Shown: positions 52,191 through 63,214, counted from the stretch's first letter. The stretch: DNA of 64,000 nucleotides from Diphasiastrum complanatum (GCA_029204225.1 CM055103.1:3319224-3383223); one strand, 5' to 3'. The notes: generated by a model not told the origin, from the letters alone. Translations and numbers: made by a program.

Positions 52191-52726
52191 TGTCTTCATG
52201 TATGCTTGCTAATGATGGAGATCTAGATCCTTGGTGGATTGATAGTGGAGAAAGTTCACACATGACCTTTCACAAAGAGTACTTCACTTCTTTGTTGGCA
52301 TATGGAGATGACAAGAGGGTGATCTACACGGCCAATGATGGTGAGTGTGCAATCAAAGAGATTGGCACAATTACTATTTCTCTCTCTACAAATAGGAGTG
52401 TTCATTTGGAGGATGTCTTGTTTATTCCATCTATTACCAAGAATTTGCTTAGTGTGAGTCAAATGCTAAGTAAGGGCCTCAAGGTGGAGTTTGATGGAGA
52501 TGCTTGTTTGATCAGAAGGAAGGATGTCTTGATTGGAAAAGGTAAAAGGCAAGGAAAGTTGTTCAAACTTGATGCTTGTGTTATTGCTAACCAAGTTGGA
52601 TGTGTTGCAAGGGAGCAAATTTCTATTCAAGAGGTTTGGCACAAAAGGATGGGACACCTCAACTTCAAGTCATTGGAGGTAATGGCAAGGAAGAAGGTTG
52701 TGATTGGTCAGTTCCTTAAGCAATGA
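52052..52726 (+). pseudogene. Cop-1 protease and GAG-pre-integrase
   Basis: The second frame starts inside the knuckle (NECYKKKRDQGDK). The protease active site is DPWWIDSGESSHMTFH, with Asp codon 52241-52243. GTITISLSTNRSVHLEDVLF and ITKNLLSVSQMLSKGLKVEF follow. The pre-integrase zinc motif has its His pair in VWHKRMGHLNFKSL. The frame is lost at VVIGQFLKQ near 52712. Confidence 0.9.
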
Positions 52727-53676
52727 CAAGCATGTTTGTGAGTCTTGTGCTTTGTCTAAGTCACATAGACTACCTTATACTAGATCTATTTCTAGATCTA
52801 CAAAGCCTTTTCAACTTGTACATTCAGATATTCATGGATTTACTACAATTAGCAATAATGGAGCTAAGATGTATGTAACATTCATTGATGATTTTAGTAG
52901 ATTTTGTTGGATCTATCTACTAAAGAGCAAGGATGAAGTGTATGATGTCTTTGTCAAGTTCAAGAATGCAAGGGAGAACCAATTCTCCACAAAGATCAAG
53001 TGCTTGAGAGGTGACAATGGTGGTGAGTACATATCTAACAAGTTCAAGGCCTTTTGTGATGAGCATGGGATCAAGAGGGAGTATACAACATCAAGGACCC
53101 CACAACAAACTAGAGTGGCTGAAAGGAAGGATAGAACTTTATGTGAAAGTGCTAAAGCTATGAGGTTAAGTGCTAATCTTGACAAACCATTTTGGGATCA
53201 AGCTTTGTTGTGTGCCAATTTCTTGTGCAATAGGTGGCCGAGTGCTATTTTGGATGGAAGGACACCTTTTGAGATGCTATTTTAAGAGGAGGCCGAGTGT
53301 CAACTTTCTAAGAACCTTTGGATGCACATGCTATGTCAACATTACTCTTGATGATAGGACCAAGGAGGATCCATCTTCAAGAAGAGGTATTTTTGTTGGA
53401 TATAGTGAGGTGAGTAAAGCCTACAAGGTTTACATTCCTTCTACTAACAAAGTGATTGTTGGTAGAGATGTCATTTTTGATGAGAGAAACATTCCAAAGG
53501 TGTCTTCAAGCATGATTGATGGTAAAGTAGATGGATCTAACATTCTTGATGTTGATGAGAAGGATCCTACTTTGGATGGTGGTGATGATGGACCTTCATC
53601 AAGTCAAAAGCCAAGGAGAACATCAAGAGAAAGACAAGTACCTTCAAGGCTCACATATGATCAAAAGGGTAAGTAA
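52704..53676 (+). pseudogene. Cop-1 integrase (broken)
   Basis: CESCALSK completes the zinc domain. Catalytic residues are Asp in LVHSDIHGF, Asp in LRGDNGGEY and Glu in RVAERKDRT, with 61 and 35 residues between them, which is the DD35E spacing. The usual PQQNGVAE reads PQQTRVAE. A shift at 53283 moves to the frame of RRPSVNFLRTFGCTCYVN, GIFVGYSEVSKAYKVY and GRDVIFDE, which ends at a stop at 53676. Confidence 0.9.
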
Positions 53677-53769
53677 GTAGTTTCTGGAAATTATGTTGCT
53701 TTCCTAACCTCTTTTGATGAGCCTACAAGTGTAGATTAAGCAAGGAAAGAAGAGGAGTGGATCCAAGCA

Positions 53770-54642
53770 ATGGATCTTGAGTATCAAGCTCTTATGAAGA
53801 ATGGAACATGGAGATTGGTGGAGTTGCCTAAGGACAAGAAAGCTATTGGATGCAAATGGATCTTCAAGGTGAAGACAAACCAAGATGGATCTATCAACAA
53901 GTACAAGACAATGTTAGTGGCAAAGGGATATGCTCAACAACAAGGAATTGACTATGATGAGACCTTTGCACCCGTGGCAAAGATGGTAAGCATTCGAGTC
54001 ATCATTTCACTTGCTACACTTTATGGATGGGATCTATGGCAAATGTACATTTTAAATGCATTCTTGAATGGTGATCTTGAGGAGAAAGTATACATGGAGC
54101 AACCCGAGAGCAACATCTCATCAACAAAGCCAAATCATGTGTGTCTTCTACAAAAGAGTTTGTATGGCCTTAAGCAAGCACCAAAGAGTTGGTATGCTAA
54201 GCTTAACACTTTCTTACTCTCTCAAGGCTTTGTTATGAGTGAGTATGATCATTCACCTTATTATAGGTTTGCTGGAAATGATGTTACCATCTTGATAATC
54301 TATGTGGATGATATCATCTTGAGTGGTGGAGACAATCAAGATGTGGAGGATATCAAGAGTGCTCTTAAGAAGGAGTTTGAGGTGCATGATCTTGGTAATT
54401 TGCATTACATTTTAGGAATAGAAGCTATTAGATCTTCTCAATCTACTTTCATTTGTCAAGAGAAGTATGCTAATTCTATTCTAGAAATATTTCATATGGT
54501 AGATGCAAAAGCTATTGATACACCTATGGAGTCTCATGTAAAGCTTACTATAAGAGGTAATGAAAGATCCTTCAAGGACATTACTCTCTATAGAAAGCTA
54601 GTTGGTTCACTCATCTATCTAACCATTACTAGACTGATCTAA
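53770..54642 (+). pseudogene. Cop-1 reverse transcriptase (catalytic Asp lost)
   Basis: Copia RT with ALMKNGTWRLVELPKDKKAI, GCKWIFKVK, YDETFAPVAKMVSIRVI, SLYGLKQAPKSWY and LIIYVDDIILSGG (catalytic pair). The first catalytic motif, normally MDVKNAFLNG, reads MYILNAFLNG, so its Asp is Tyr. A stop lies upstream at about 53737, and the C-terminal end shifts at TITRLI (54640). It cannot polymerise. Confidence 0.9.
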
Positions 54643-54815
54643 GCTATTGTGTTGGAAGATTGAATCAATTCATGCAAGATCCTAGTGAGGAGCATTGGAA
54701 GCTAGGAAAGTGAGTTTTGAGGTACATCATTGGAACTCGAGATTTTGGCATATTATATGAGTAATCATCACCTAATCTTTTTGGATTTTCAGATTAGGAC
54801 TATGCTGGAGATATA

Positions 54816-55277
54816 ATGGATAGGAAATCCATTAGTTCTTATTGTATTTTCATAGGTGATGGAGCTATATCGTGGATGTCAAATAAACAAGCCACTATCT
54901 CATTGTCATCTAGTGAGGCCGAGTACAAAGCTCTTACACATTGCGCAAAGGAGATGATATGGATCAAAAGGATGATCAAGGATCTTCACTTGCTGGATTT
55001 TTCAGAGAGCCCAATCATCTTTTGTGACAATCAATCAGCCCAAAGAATGGCATCCAATCCTATCTTTCATGCTAGGAGCAAGCATATTGAGATACAATAT
55101 CATTTTGTGAGGGAGCGAGTCATTGCAAAGGAGGTGGAGCTTCAACATGTGTCTTCAAGGGAATGTGCAGCTGATATCTTCACCAAAGCATTGGGAAAAG
55201 ACTTGTTCATGAAGCATAGGACTTCACTTGGAGTATTATCAAAGTCTATGCTAAAACTAGTTGAAGAGGGAGTGTGA
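54816..55277 (+). pseudogene. Cop-1 RNase H (C-terminal part)
   Basis: SISSYCIFIGDGAISWMSNK, SLSSSEAEYKAL, FCDNQSAQRMASNPIFHA and IFTKALGKDLF give the second and third acidic motifs. The N-terminal part (DSDYAGD near 54790-54810) is out of frame. The stop lies inside the 3' LTR edge, just past the polypurine tract. Confidence 0.85.
55263..55272 (+). other. Cop-1 polypurine tract
   Basis: GAAGAGGGAG immediately before the 3' LTR, the expected primer for plus-strand DNA. Confidence 0.9.
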
Positions 55278-55922
55278 AAGATTCAACTAGTTTCATCACA
55301 TTTTGCAATATTTTCATATTTGGCATATTGAGGCCAAAACTTGTTTTAGACTTAGAGGTTGACTTTTCAAAGTCCATTAGTCTAAATTTCATTTGAATAA
55401 ACACTTTTTGAAAGTGTGGGAAAGATAGAATGTGAGTTTGAGTAGATTCAATTTGAATAAGTTGGGTACATTGAATCTAGACCCAAAATTGGTAGGGTTA
55501 GCATTTTGGTGGGAAAGCCAAGTGGCCAAATAGGGTTTGGACCTGTTATAAAAGGATGTAACTCGTGGAGAGAGTCATCTTCTCTCTTCTCTATCTCATT
55601 TCATGCTTATACATGGTTCTCTTGGGTTCTACTATCCATTGGTGCACTATCTTGGTGATTGCTTGCAATTCTATGTGTAGAATGATCTATATTTGCTATT
55701 TTTGGATCCAGACGTGTGAAATACAGTAGCTTGCTGGTTTTGTATGGACAGCAATAGTACATAATCATTTCATTCAAGTTTGATCAAGTTCTATTAGTGT
55801 TTGCATCTCAAATTGTGTGTAGATGCTGATTTTTCTACATTGGTGAAATTGGTAGTGTATTTCTCTTTCTAACCAAAGATCATTCAAGTAGATTGGATCT
55901 TAAGGATCTGAAATCTTTCACA
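55273..55922 (+). repeat. Cop-1 3' LTR
   Basis: 650 bp, the same length as the 5' LTR, with about 13 differences by eye. It has an intact TATAAAAGG at 55547-55555. Confidence 0.95.
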
Positions 55923-55927
55923 GCTAT
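55923..55927. repeat. Cop-1 target site duplication, right
   Basis: GCTAT, identical to 50075-50079; followed by TTGGTTTGAATAAGC, as in the unoccupied relative near 5730. Confidence 0.95.
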
Positions 55928-56770
55928 TTGGTTTGAATAAGCTGAGCATATATATAAGACTTAATTCACAAATGACAATAGAATTTGCGGAACGCTTGAT
56001 AGAATTTTTTCAATTCACAAATAAAAACCCATGGCCTTGTTGCCCACAGACCCAACAATCGATAAGTTTTGCTACTGGTGTCACAGCGTAACGACATTGG
56101 GTAGGTGATTCAGGGTCTGCATAACAATCAAAGATGGAAGCCTCCTCTGGGTAACACGGGGAATTGTAGGAATAAGATGCTTCCTCATCAATGTACTTTA
56201 TATGTGCAAGAATCTTATTTCTAAACAACAATTGGTTGTTATTACCAGGCGGTCTTTGTAGGACTGCTAATTTCTTTAGATTTTGTGTTGTACCAGATAC
56301 TTCTTGTACTTGCACTTGGGATGGAAAGTGTGGTTGTTGCACATGTGGTTGATACACAGGATTCAATGGTCTCTGTTGTTGTCTGGCTTGATTAATCGGA
56401 TTGAAGGTGCACTTAAACAATTCATGACCAGATCTATTACAGAACACACATCTAGATTGATAGTGTGTTTGAAAAGGACCCTTATTCGGACATTCATTCC
56501 TAGTGTGGTTTTCCCTATAGATAGGACAACACACGCCCTCTCTTCTCGGGTATGTATTCTGGTTAAAGTCTTTTGGATCTCATCCAACTGACTCCTATGG
56601 ATTTTATTTATTTTTTCAAGCTCATCCCGACAGGTAGAAACAATGTTATGGTACGTTTCAATAGAAATCAATAAAACATGAAGCAATTTAGAACATGTAT
56701 ATTGAATCTATTAAGCAATAAAATATTGAAAAAGAAACGAGAAAAAAGTGGATGCAATCAAAATTGCCAA
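55928..56770 (-). pseudogene. Gyp-P gag and leader, right flank of Cop-1
   Basis: Minus strand: leader, then DELEKINKIHRSQLDEIQK (56363-56686) and an open knuckle-rich part (56010-56534). The latter holds ENHTRNECPNK, a complete CVFCNRSGHELFKC (CX2CX4HX4C) and CWVCGQQGHG. A Pro/Gln-rich stretch (QPHVQQPHFPSQVQVQ) lies between the knuckles. Protease is deleted between 56010 and 55928, as at 30567. The 56687-56770 part is the leader next to the LTR. Confidence 0.7.
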
Positions 56771-57636
56771 TGTAATTTGGTCGTACCATGCACTAATCTA
56801 AGTGACTTGTCAATGTCACCAATGTTTGGTAAAACTCCTCAATTTATAACTCACTGCCAATGCTGAATTCTCTTGATTTACACAAACACATGCTTAAAAC
56901 TCGAACTTGCCAATTAATCATTCTATCACTTTTATTTAATCAACAGAAAAGACTACTCCTCATAACATATCTCTTTTCATACATGACAAGTAAAATTCAC
57001 CAATCTAATTCTAAGCGTTCAATATTACACTCCGGCCTACCATTTTGGTTAACTCAGATAAGATATACTCAATTATCATCCTTCTTACGTTATCCCTATT
57101 CATGAACTACAGGTCTATAATCTCTCATTCACTCGGCAAATAGACGAGTCTTTCTCACATTTGCAGTTCACGTCAATTAATATCATAATACTACATGTTT
57201 TCAACACACAATCATATACAACAAATAGTACATAGAAATGATAAGACTCTACTCCAAGAATTCTCATGCCAATGACAATAGCTTCTTACAAAACTTCATG
57301 CAACTGATGCGGCCCACTCATCAACTTCGCTAATCACTAGTCTGATCACCAACACATTGTATCGGGTATCCTTCTCTAGATTGCCCATCAGCTCTCCCAT
57401 ATCTAGACTGTTCGATCTCTACCTACTCACACTCTTCCCATCATCAACTCTGGTTGCAACCCCCTCTTTCCTCCACCTCCCTTCTTTTCTATTATTTTCC
57501 CTTCTCACCTGCTATCGAGTTTCTTGGCTGTCACTTTCTACAACTGAATATTGTTGAACTTTCCACTAACAGGTCACATCCGACTAACTCTTACATAACT
57601 AATTATTCTTTCCTCAACTCATGGTCTTACACAACA
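56771..57636 (-). repeat. Putative Gyp-P 5' LTR (866 bp)
   Basis: Minus strand: starts TGTTGTGTAAGACC at 57636 and ends CAAATTACA at 56771, directly before the Gyp-P leader and gag. It is the same length class as the copies at 15912 and 28770. Beyond 57636 lies composite R6. Confidence 0.65.
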
Positions 57637-57994
57637 AGATGCTATGGTTGGGTTCACGAGTACAAGTCTAGCTACTGTAGTTCTTGGATCGACCGACACC
57701 AGAAATATTCCTTCGACGGATTTTGATATTGGTGGAGAATCTACCAACAATTGGCAAGCTGCTAGATGATGGTCTCCAAGTTGATTTTGGAAAAGATGCT
57801 TGCTTGGTTAAGAGAGATGGTGATGTCATGGTAGCAAGTGGGACTAGATGTGGTAATCTTTTCAAGATTGATGCTAATCCTTGTGGAAGTGTGGCCAAGA
57901 GGAGCTTGGATCATCTCAAGGAGGATAAGGCAAGTGATGTGACTCAACCTATGTTCCAAGATGGTGCTTTGGCAAAAGCACATGTAGATGGTTA

Positions 57995-59070
57995 TTGCCA
58001 AGGAGGGTGACTTCTCATCAAATATCTTATCTTGTTCATTTGGATGATCTCATTTTGTCATGTAGAAGCAAAGATGGTGCCATTTCATGTGACTTCTTAT
58101 TTAAAAACTTCAATTGGAAGTATCTTTTATCAATGGTTCTTGATAAGAAGATTGCAATAGTTGATAATTTGGGGATCTTTAGATCGATATGCTTTGCCAA
58201 AATTTCTTGGCATATAAGGATTAAGGAGGATCTCATCTCAATCAAGAGGATGATGGTAGCATTTTCAAATCTACCAAAAATCCAAGTGCATGATGGAGAT
58301 TTGCCAAGGCTTGAGGAGGAGTCTTCTCAACACATGGTTTCATGGAGATCTTCAAGAGACAAGGCCGAGTCTATGAGGCTCACAATACATGGCAAAGAGG
58401 GGCAATTTTTAGGTTGTATCTACTTCTACACATTCACATTTGCTTCTCTTCCATTATTTGATGTAACATCTTGATTTATTGAGATTTCTACATCTCAAAG
58501 TTCAAGTAAGGCAATACTAGTTTTGTATGATGCCTATTGTATGGACATTTTATTTCTTGTCATTGATGGCTTAGATAAGTTTCCAAATCATTTTGAAAGC
58601 AAGTGGTTGTGTCTCATCAAATGTATGCTCTTGGATCTAGTAAGAGCAAGAATGAGTTTGTTACTCATAGTGTGAAAAACCATGTTTTTACATGTTGTGA
58701 GGCAATTTGTAAACTTCTCTTGAGATTAAGTGAATCATCCATGAAGGACACTACGTACATCCTTGAGCAAGTATGTAGCCTCAAGAAGATTGAGATAGTG
58801 TTTGGTTTCAAGATTAGATTCATCATGGAAAATGCTCATAGTATGTGGACTAGTGAAGCTAGAATTGAAAATCTTGATAATCATCACATTTGCTTGTCTT
58901 ATGATCTTGATCTTTATGAGGCATGGAAGCCTCGGATTTTACTCTTTATGGTGCCGCCATCTTCATGCAAGTGGAGCTTTCAAGTCAAAGATCATCATCA
59001 AGCATGGAGGAACACAAGGATATGGTGGCAAATTTCTTTGACAAGGGCAAGGGACGGTGCCCCTCTTTGA
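57995..59070 (+). pseudogene. ORF-R in R6 (broken)
   Basis: Open 57995-58474, closed by TGA where R1 has TGC (VTSC), then open again 58603-59070 after a two-base insertion near 58612. Otherwise it follows R1 over its full length, giving the clearest nucleotide alignment of the family. Confidence 0.5.
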
Positions 59071-59200
59071 CAAGGAGGGGCGGGCTTTTTCTCGCCCCTC
59101 TTTGAGGAGAAGGGACGAGTTCAATCCCGCCGCCCCTGACTTAGGAACACATATTTAATGGTAGCCATCAGGGGCGGGTTTTGGCTACCCCTTCTAGGGA
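59040..59200. repeat. GC-rich palindromic block (R6)
   Basis: Best preserved copy: GAGGGGCGGGCTTTTTC, CGCCGCCCCTGACTTAGG and CCATCAGGGGCGGGTTTTGG form nested inverted arms. Much higher GC than its surroundings. Confidence 0.55.
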
Positions 59201-60063
59201 ATTTTAGTGTACTAAGCACCTTATATTCTTGATATCGACCTAGGACCTCTCCTTTAACACACTTGACCCTTGTTTGATTTGTTGCTTGTGGAGCTTATGT
59301 ACTGTGGCATTCATGTGAATCCAAAGTAAGCACCTTATGATACTCATGATATCGACCTAGGACCTGTTCTTCAACACACGTGATCCTTGTCTGGTGCTTG
59401 TGGAGCTTCTATGGTGTCGTGAATTCTAGTAGAATAGCATGGATTCAAATTTTCATCCAAACCCTTCCGTCACGGCTCTCCTTATTAGAAAAGCACAGAT
59501 AGAAATGTGGATCTATGTTGGCTCTAAGTGCAGGCCCACAAACTCACAACCAGATCATAATTCATCTATTGGGAGCTAACCTTTGTGATAGGTATGTACG
59601 CCTTCCAAACTTGTAAAATTGATATATCAATCCCTCCAACTGCGCCATGCCTATTTTGCAAGGGTATTAAAAGTCGCGGTTTAAGAATTCTTCCTAGGGT
59701 GAGCACTCAATTAGGACATGGTATCAATGCAAGTTAAACCACACTTTCCCATTGCCAGGCTGAGTGGGAGTAGGCTAGTGGCATTCCAAGAGGTCTAGAT
59801 ACCTATAATTACACTTTTGAGGAGCTTCAACAAGAAGAAGGTGCAGGAGAAGAGGAGATGCTCTAGTGGTGGGATTTGGAGGCGAACGATTCAATAGCTG
59901 GTCGGAGGAACTAATTAGAGTTGGAAGCTAATTTTCAAATTTTGGCCTCTTACATCAAAAAGTTGGAAGCACACAAAGCCTCATGCATGATTCAACTATT
60001 CACCGGATCTAAATCTCTAGTTCACAATAAGAGAATTGTATTTGAAAATCAGATCACTGAAAA

Positions 60064-60162
60064 GGGGCCTTAGCTCAATGGTAAAGCATTGGGGTCTTGT
60101 TATGAGGTGCTCGCGTAGCCTTCCATCTCCCCAAGATGTGGGTTCGACCCCCGCAGGCTCCA
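60064..60162 (+). tRNA. tRNA-like sequence with intron-like insert (best copy)
   Basis: The acceptor strands GGGGCCT and AGGCTCC pair over seven positions (one G-T). The D arm is GCT with AGC around AATGGTAA; the anticodon stem is TTGGG with CCCAA; the T arm is GTGGG, TTCGACC, CCCGC. A-box-like TAGCTCAATGG and B-box-like GGTTCGACCCC are in place for Pol III. The anticodon loop is 36 nt, about 29 more than normal, so it has an intron or insertion and the isotype cannot be assigned. The ends resemble bacterial or organellar Ala tRNA. A T-run lies 25 nt downstream. It may be a tRNA-derived SINE head or a pseudogene. Confidence 0.4.
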
Positions 60163-60891
60163 ACACCACTTTTGAATTCCTTCTTCTTTTTTATCGAATC
60201 CATGCATGCGACAAGGGAGCGAGGAGAGCGAGAACAACGATTACATACACACAGATTACAAGGTAGCGTCAGCAGCAATAATCGCTATTAAATTCTTCCA
60301 ATCATAATAGCATCCAGCGATTCCTTCTTCTTCTTTTTCTTCTACACTTACAACAGTACTCAGGTTTGATAGCAAAACAGATCAATGCATGTACTAACTC
60401 AAAGATATTGTGCTGATCAGCTTTCTCACCATAAATTTCAAACCATGTTTAATCATTCATGAATTGTTCACATGATTGTCAAGGAATTAATCATTTGAGC
60501 TCTCAACATAGCAGCAGAAATTTGTATTGATCAGACAAACAAACCATATGCACGAATTTAAATTAATAAGCTTTGCATTACGAAGTTCAGTCTTATTACC
60601 CAATGCATACATGCCTGCAGTCCGAGCCAGCCAAGCGCAAACAAACTTGCGTCTGGATTATTCAGATTTCGCTTCAAACAAATCTAGCTAAAACTCATGT
60701 GCACCAAGTTGGGAATAAGAAGCGAGATATCTACAGCCACCGCATGCATGCCTGCAGTTGTTTCGAATCATGCATGCATCGTAACAAGAATGAAAATTAA
60801 TTGCTCCTTAATTATGATGGATGTGGCTTAATTCCCTAAATTCTTCATGTCTTTCCAAGCTGGCTCGAGTGGACTAGGAACAAATCTGCCA

Positions 60892-60918
60892 AGAAACGCA
60901 GGAAAAGAGTTCGGGAGC

Positions 60919-60959
<41 letters not shown>

Positions 60960-61073
60960 TATATGCAATTTATTAAACAAGAAGCGATCATAAAGACGAT
61001 GAAGGCATTTTGGAGGATGAGTACAAGTGGAGAAGGATGGTTAGAAGGCTGTAAAGAACAGTACTCACCCGAG
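60892..61073 (+). pseudogene. WRKY: WRKY fragment, exon 1 only (R6)
   Basis: SAKKRRKRVREP, a TA run (about 60920-60964), then TRSDHKDDEGILED and YKWR. A one-base loss in the WRKY heptapeptide (GAGAAGGATGG for GAGAAAGGATGG) shifts the frame. The intron GT is kept at 61074 but exon 2 is absent. TRSDHKDDEGI is closer to a normal group IIc sequence than the R3 copy. Confidence 0.8.
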
Positions 61074-61189
61074 GTGCCTATACATACCTTCTCAAAATTC
61101 AAAGCATTACTACTGTTTATGTGGTGAAATTATAAACGTAGATCGTCAACATGTCAACGTGAAATTATAAACGTAGAATCTCTAAGAAA

Positions 61190-61396
61190 ATTTCTTGAAT
61201 AACTTTCACCCTAGCCGGATCCGTCGAGACACCATCTTTGGATATGATATGTCCTAAGACGTCACTATGTGTTATCCAAATCTGATATTTCTCCGGATTC
61301 AGCGAAATTCCATACTTCTAGCATTGGATAAATTTTTTTCCAAGAGCATCCAGATTTTCACAATTTTTAGATTTAATACCAATGTCATCTAGATAT
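61190..61396 (-). pseudogene. Gyp-P RT C-terminal fragment
   Basis: Minus strand: IYLDDIGIKSKNCENLDALG, then, with one stop, KYGISLNPEKCQIW, LGHIISKDGVS and KVIQE. It is cut exactly after the first bases of the YLDD motif, where segment U1 begins with TGTTGG. Confidence 0.65.
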
Positions 61397-61814
61397 TGTT
61401 GGATTATTCTCATTCTTACTATTTGACTAATCGGTTTAAATCTTCATCCATTGTTTATCCAGTTCTATGGATTTACACAGTCTGTAGATTTACAAGTGTT
61501 TTTACACAGTCTGTAGAAATACACGGAATTTGACAACGGTGTCGCATTTTTAGATTGTCAAGATTTACGAGTAAAAATGTAGTGTCGCCATTTTCACATA
61601 TTAGTGACACTATTGCCTGTCAGGAATTACGAGTAAATATGCAGAGTCACATTTTTTGCTTTTTCCAAAGTGCCTCAAATGTTATGGAAATGACACTGGC
61701 AAAGTGTAGGGCTACCCTAAATGGGATTTAACGACATTGCCATCTTTTTTGCAAAATCCCGACATTGTCGCCTTTTTCACCTATGGCAGTTTTAGTTCAT
61801 TTCTGCAGAGTGAC
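61397..61814 (+). other. U1, unassigned LTR-like segment
   Basis: Starts TGTTGGATTATTC at a break in Gyp-P RT and runs 418 bp to the Gyp-N LTR. It contains two copies of TTTACACAGTCTGTAGA and two of a TTACGAGTAAA motif. No open frame. It may be the start of an LTR from another element that was hit by Gyp-N. Part of it (U2) recurs at 21739-21859. Confidence 0.4.
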
Positions 61815-62559
61815 TGTAGTGGGATTCTTTCCTTGCCTAACCTCAAATCAAGATCGAGTTAATCTAGCATCAAAGAGACGAATTTAGTTGTCACACGTAG
61901 ATTCGTTCCCATGAGAGCGATAATATAGTTCAAATTTCAGCATGAATGAAGATCCACATCTAACTCTAATATTCAGTAACCCTAAACATTAACACTACAT
62001 CCATTAACACTAAATCCACAACAAAATAGCTTACTCTTTCTCTCTCTCCCTTTCTCCATCATAAAAAGTATAATGACATGCAATCCCAATAACAATCAGA
62101 TCCAACAATTAGCAAAATCCAAAAAAAGCATGAGAGAGGGAGGAAAAGTGATAGAGAGCAAGGACATTCATTAATCCATTTCACAAGAGAACCAATCTGC
62201 TTAATTGAAATGAGGAAATGAACATGTGTAGGAACTCGAGTTGGTCTCTTTTTATAGTAGAGAGGAGGACCTTGGCCTCTGAATCCTATTGGTCCATTTC
62301 TGCCTCCCTAATTACTCAAATTTAAAAAAGATTAGGAACCATCCAAAATTGGAGGGAAACCCAACTTTATTCACTAACTTGACATTTAGGCCCTGCGACA
62401 TTAAAAGTCCCGCAAAAAGGCCTAAAGTCCTTTTATTGACTTGTAATTAATCAGATCCCTATGTGATTATCGGGTTGGACTTACACACGCAGGGTGTCAA
62501 ATCCCTCTCACTTATTAACTAGGGTTGGAGTCGCCTTGGGATCCGCAAACCCTCCAATA
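61815..62559 (-). repeat. Gyp-N 3' LTR, complete (745 bp)
   Basis: Minus strand: starts TATTGGAGGG at 62559 (TGTTGG in other copies) and ends CCCACTACA at 61815. Its TATA-type motif lies at 62248-62256. Same length and same flank as 21860-22604. Confidence 0.75.
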
Positions 62560-62621
62560 GTATCCCCCACCAAAACTGGTGGCGGTCCCACGACACCTGC
62601 GAGATGCAGTTATTGGGGACC

Positions 62622-63110
62622 TTAATTGGCTTCGTGATGAATCTTTATTAAATGGTACTGCACCTTCTCCATAAAGTCGAGGCGGGCAATATTAAAATCC
62701 AAATTGTGTGGCAGAAAACAACGATGGGCTCCTACAATCCACTTTGAGGTTGTCCATGACGTGAAGCGAGATTCCCAGGAGCCTCCCATAATTGCTGCAT
62801 GAGAATATAAATGAGCAACCAACAGCTGATCTTTGATATTCTCTGAGGCCATTGGCTTATTTGGATCGAATGCTAGAGGAGGAAGGCAATCATCCCATCT
62901 GGTTGCCACTGATGCCAATAGAGTTTATTCTTTTGCAAACATTGTCGATTGTCGCACTGTCAGATCGGGAGAGTGTAGATACTCCCGCTGGTACGCTTGT
63001 AAGCCTGGTGGAAATCCACCGATATTGTCCAGTTGTAGGGTTGATGGATGATTGGCCAATTGGGCGTATGGATTGTAATCTTGTCCATAGCCAATCCCAA
63101 ATCTTTCCAT
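62622..63110 (-). pseudogene. ORF-Y of N5 (one stop)
   Basis: Minus strand: MERFGIGYGQDYNPYAQLAN to FAKE, one TAA near 62922-62924, then LLASVATRWDDCLPPLAF to IHHEAN at 62622. Otherwise it is collinear with the intact copy at 35345. The internal domain ends at about 63145, where the ORF-X tail joins the Cop-2 LTR with the same breakpoint as at 35312. Confidence 0.55.
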
Positions 63111-63142
63111 TTATTTCTTCTCGGCATTAGCACATAATAGGG

Positions 63143-63176
63143 ACCTAACTCTCTCTGACTTGAATACATGAATGGT

Positions 63177-63214
<38 letters not shown>

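Larger units (their letters stand above)
50080..55922 (+). mobile_element. Cop-1, complete Ty1/copia element (5843 bp)
   Basis: Two 650 bp LTRs with TG and CA ends, an initiator-Met primer site, a polypurine tract and a 5 bp target duplication. The domain order is Gag, PR, IN, RT, RH, as in Ty1/copia. It inserted into a Gyp-P element. By eye the LTRs differ at about 13 positions (11 transitions, no indels), so it is younger than most of the window. The polyprotein has at least four frameshifts and several stops, plus a lost RT catalytic residue, so it is not autonomous. Confidence 0.95.
57637..61189 (+). mobile_element. Composite R copy R6
   Basis: Copia PR remnant (57730-57990), ORF-R (57995-59070, broken), GC block (59040-59200), 117 bp pair (59215-59420), the ATTGATATATCAAT region, and the best tRNA-like copy (60064-60162). 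A CTT run and WRKY exon 1 (to 61073) follow. After the WRKY intron start it ends near 61140-61189 with a 25 bp repeated GTGAAATTATAAACGTAGA. It then joins Gyp-P RT. Confidence 0.65.

Noticed and set aside
61397-62559. A single 1163 bp LTR bounded by TGTTGG and CCAACA
   Set aside because: The primer site at 31983 shows that the Gyp-N LTR ends at CCCATTACA, equivalent to 61815, so the rest is a separate segment U. The alternative is not fully excluded.
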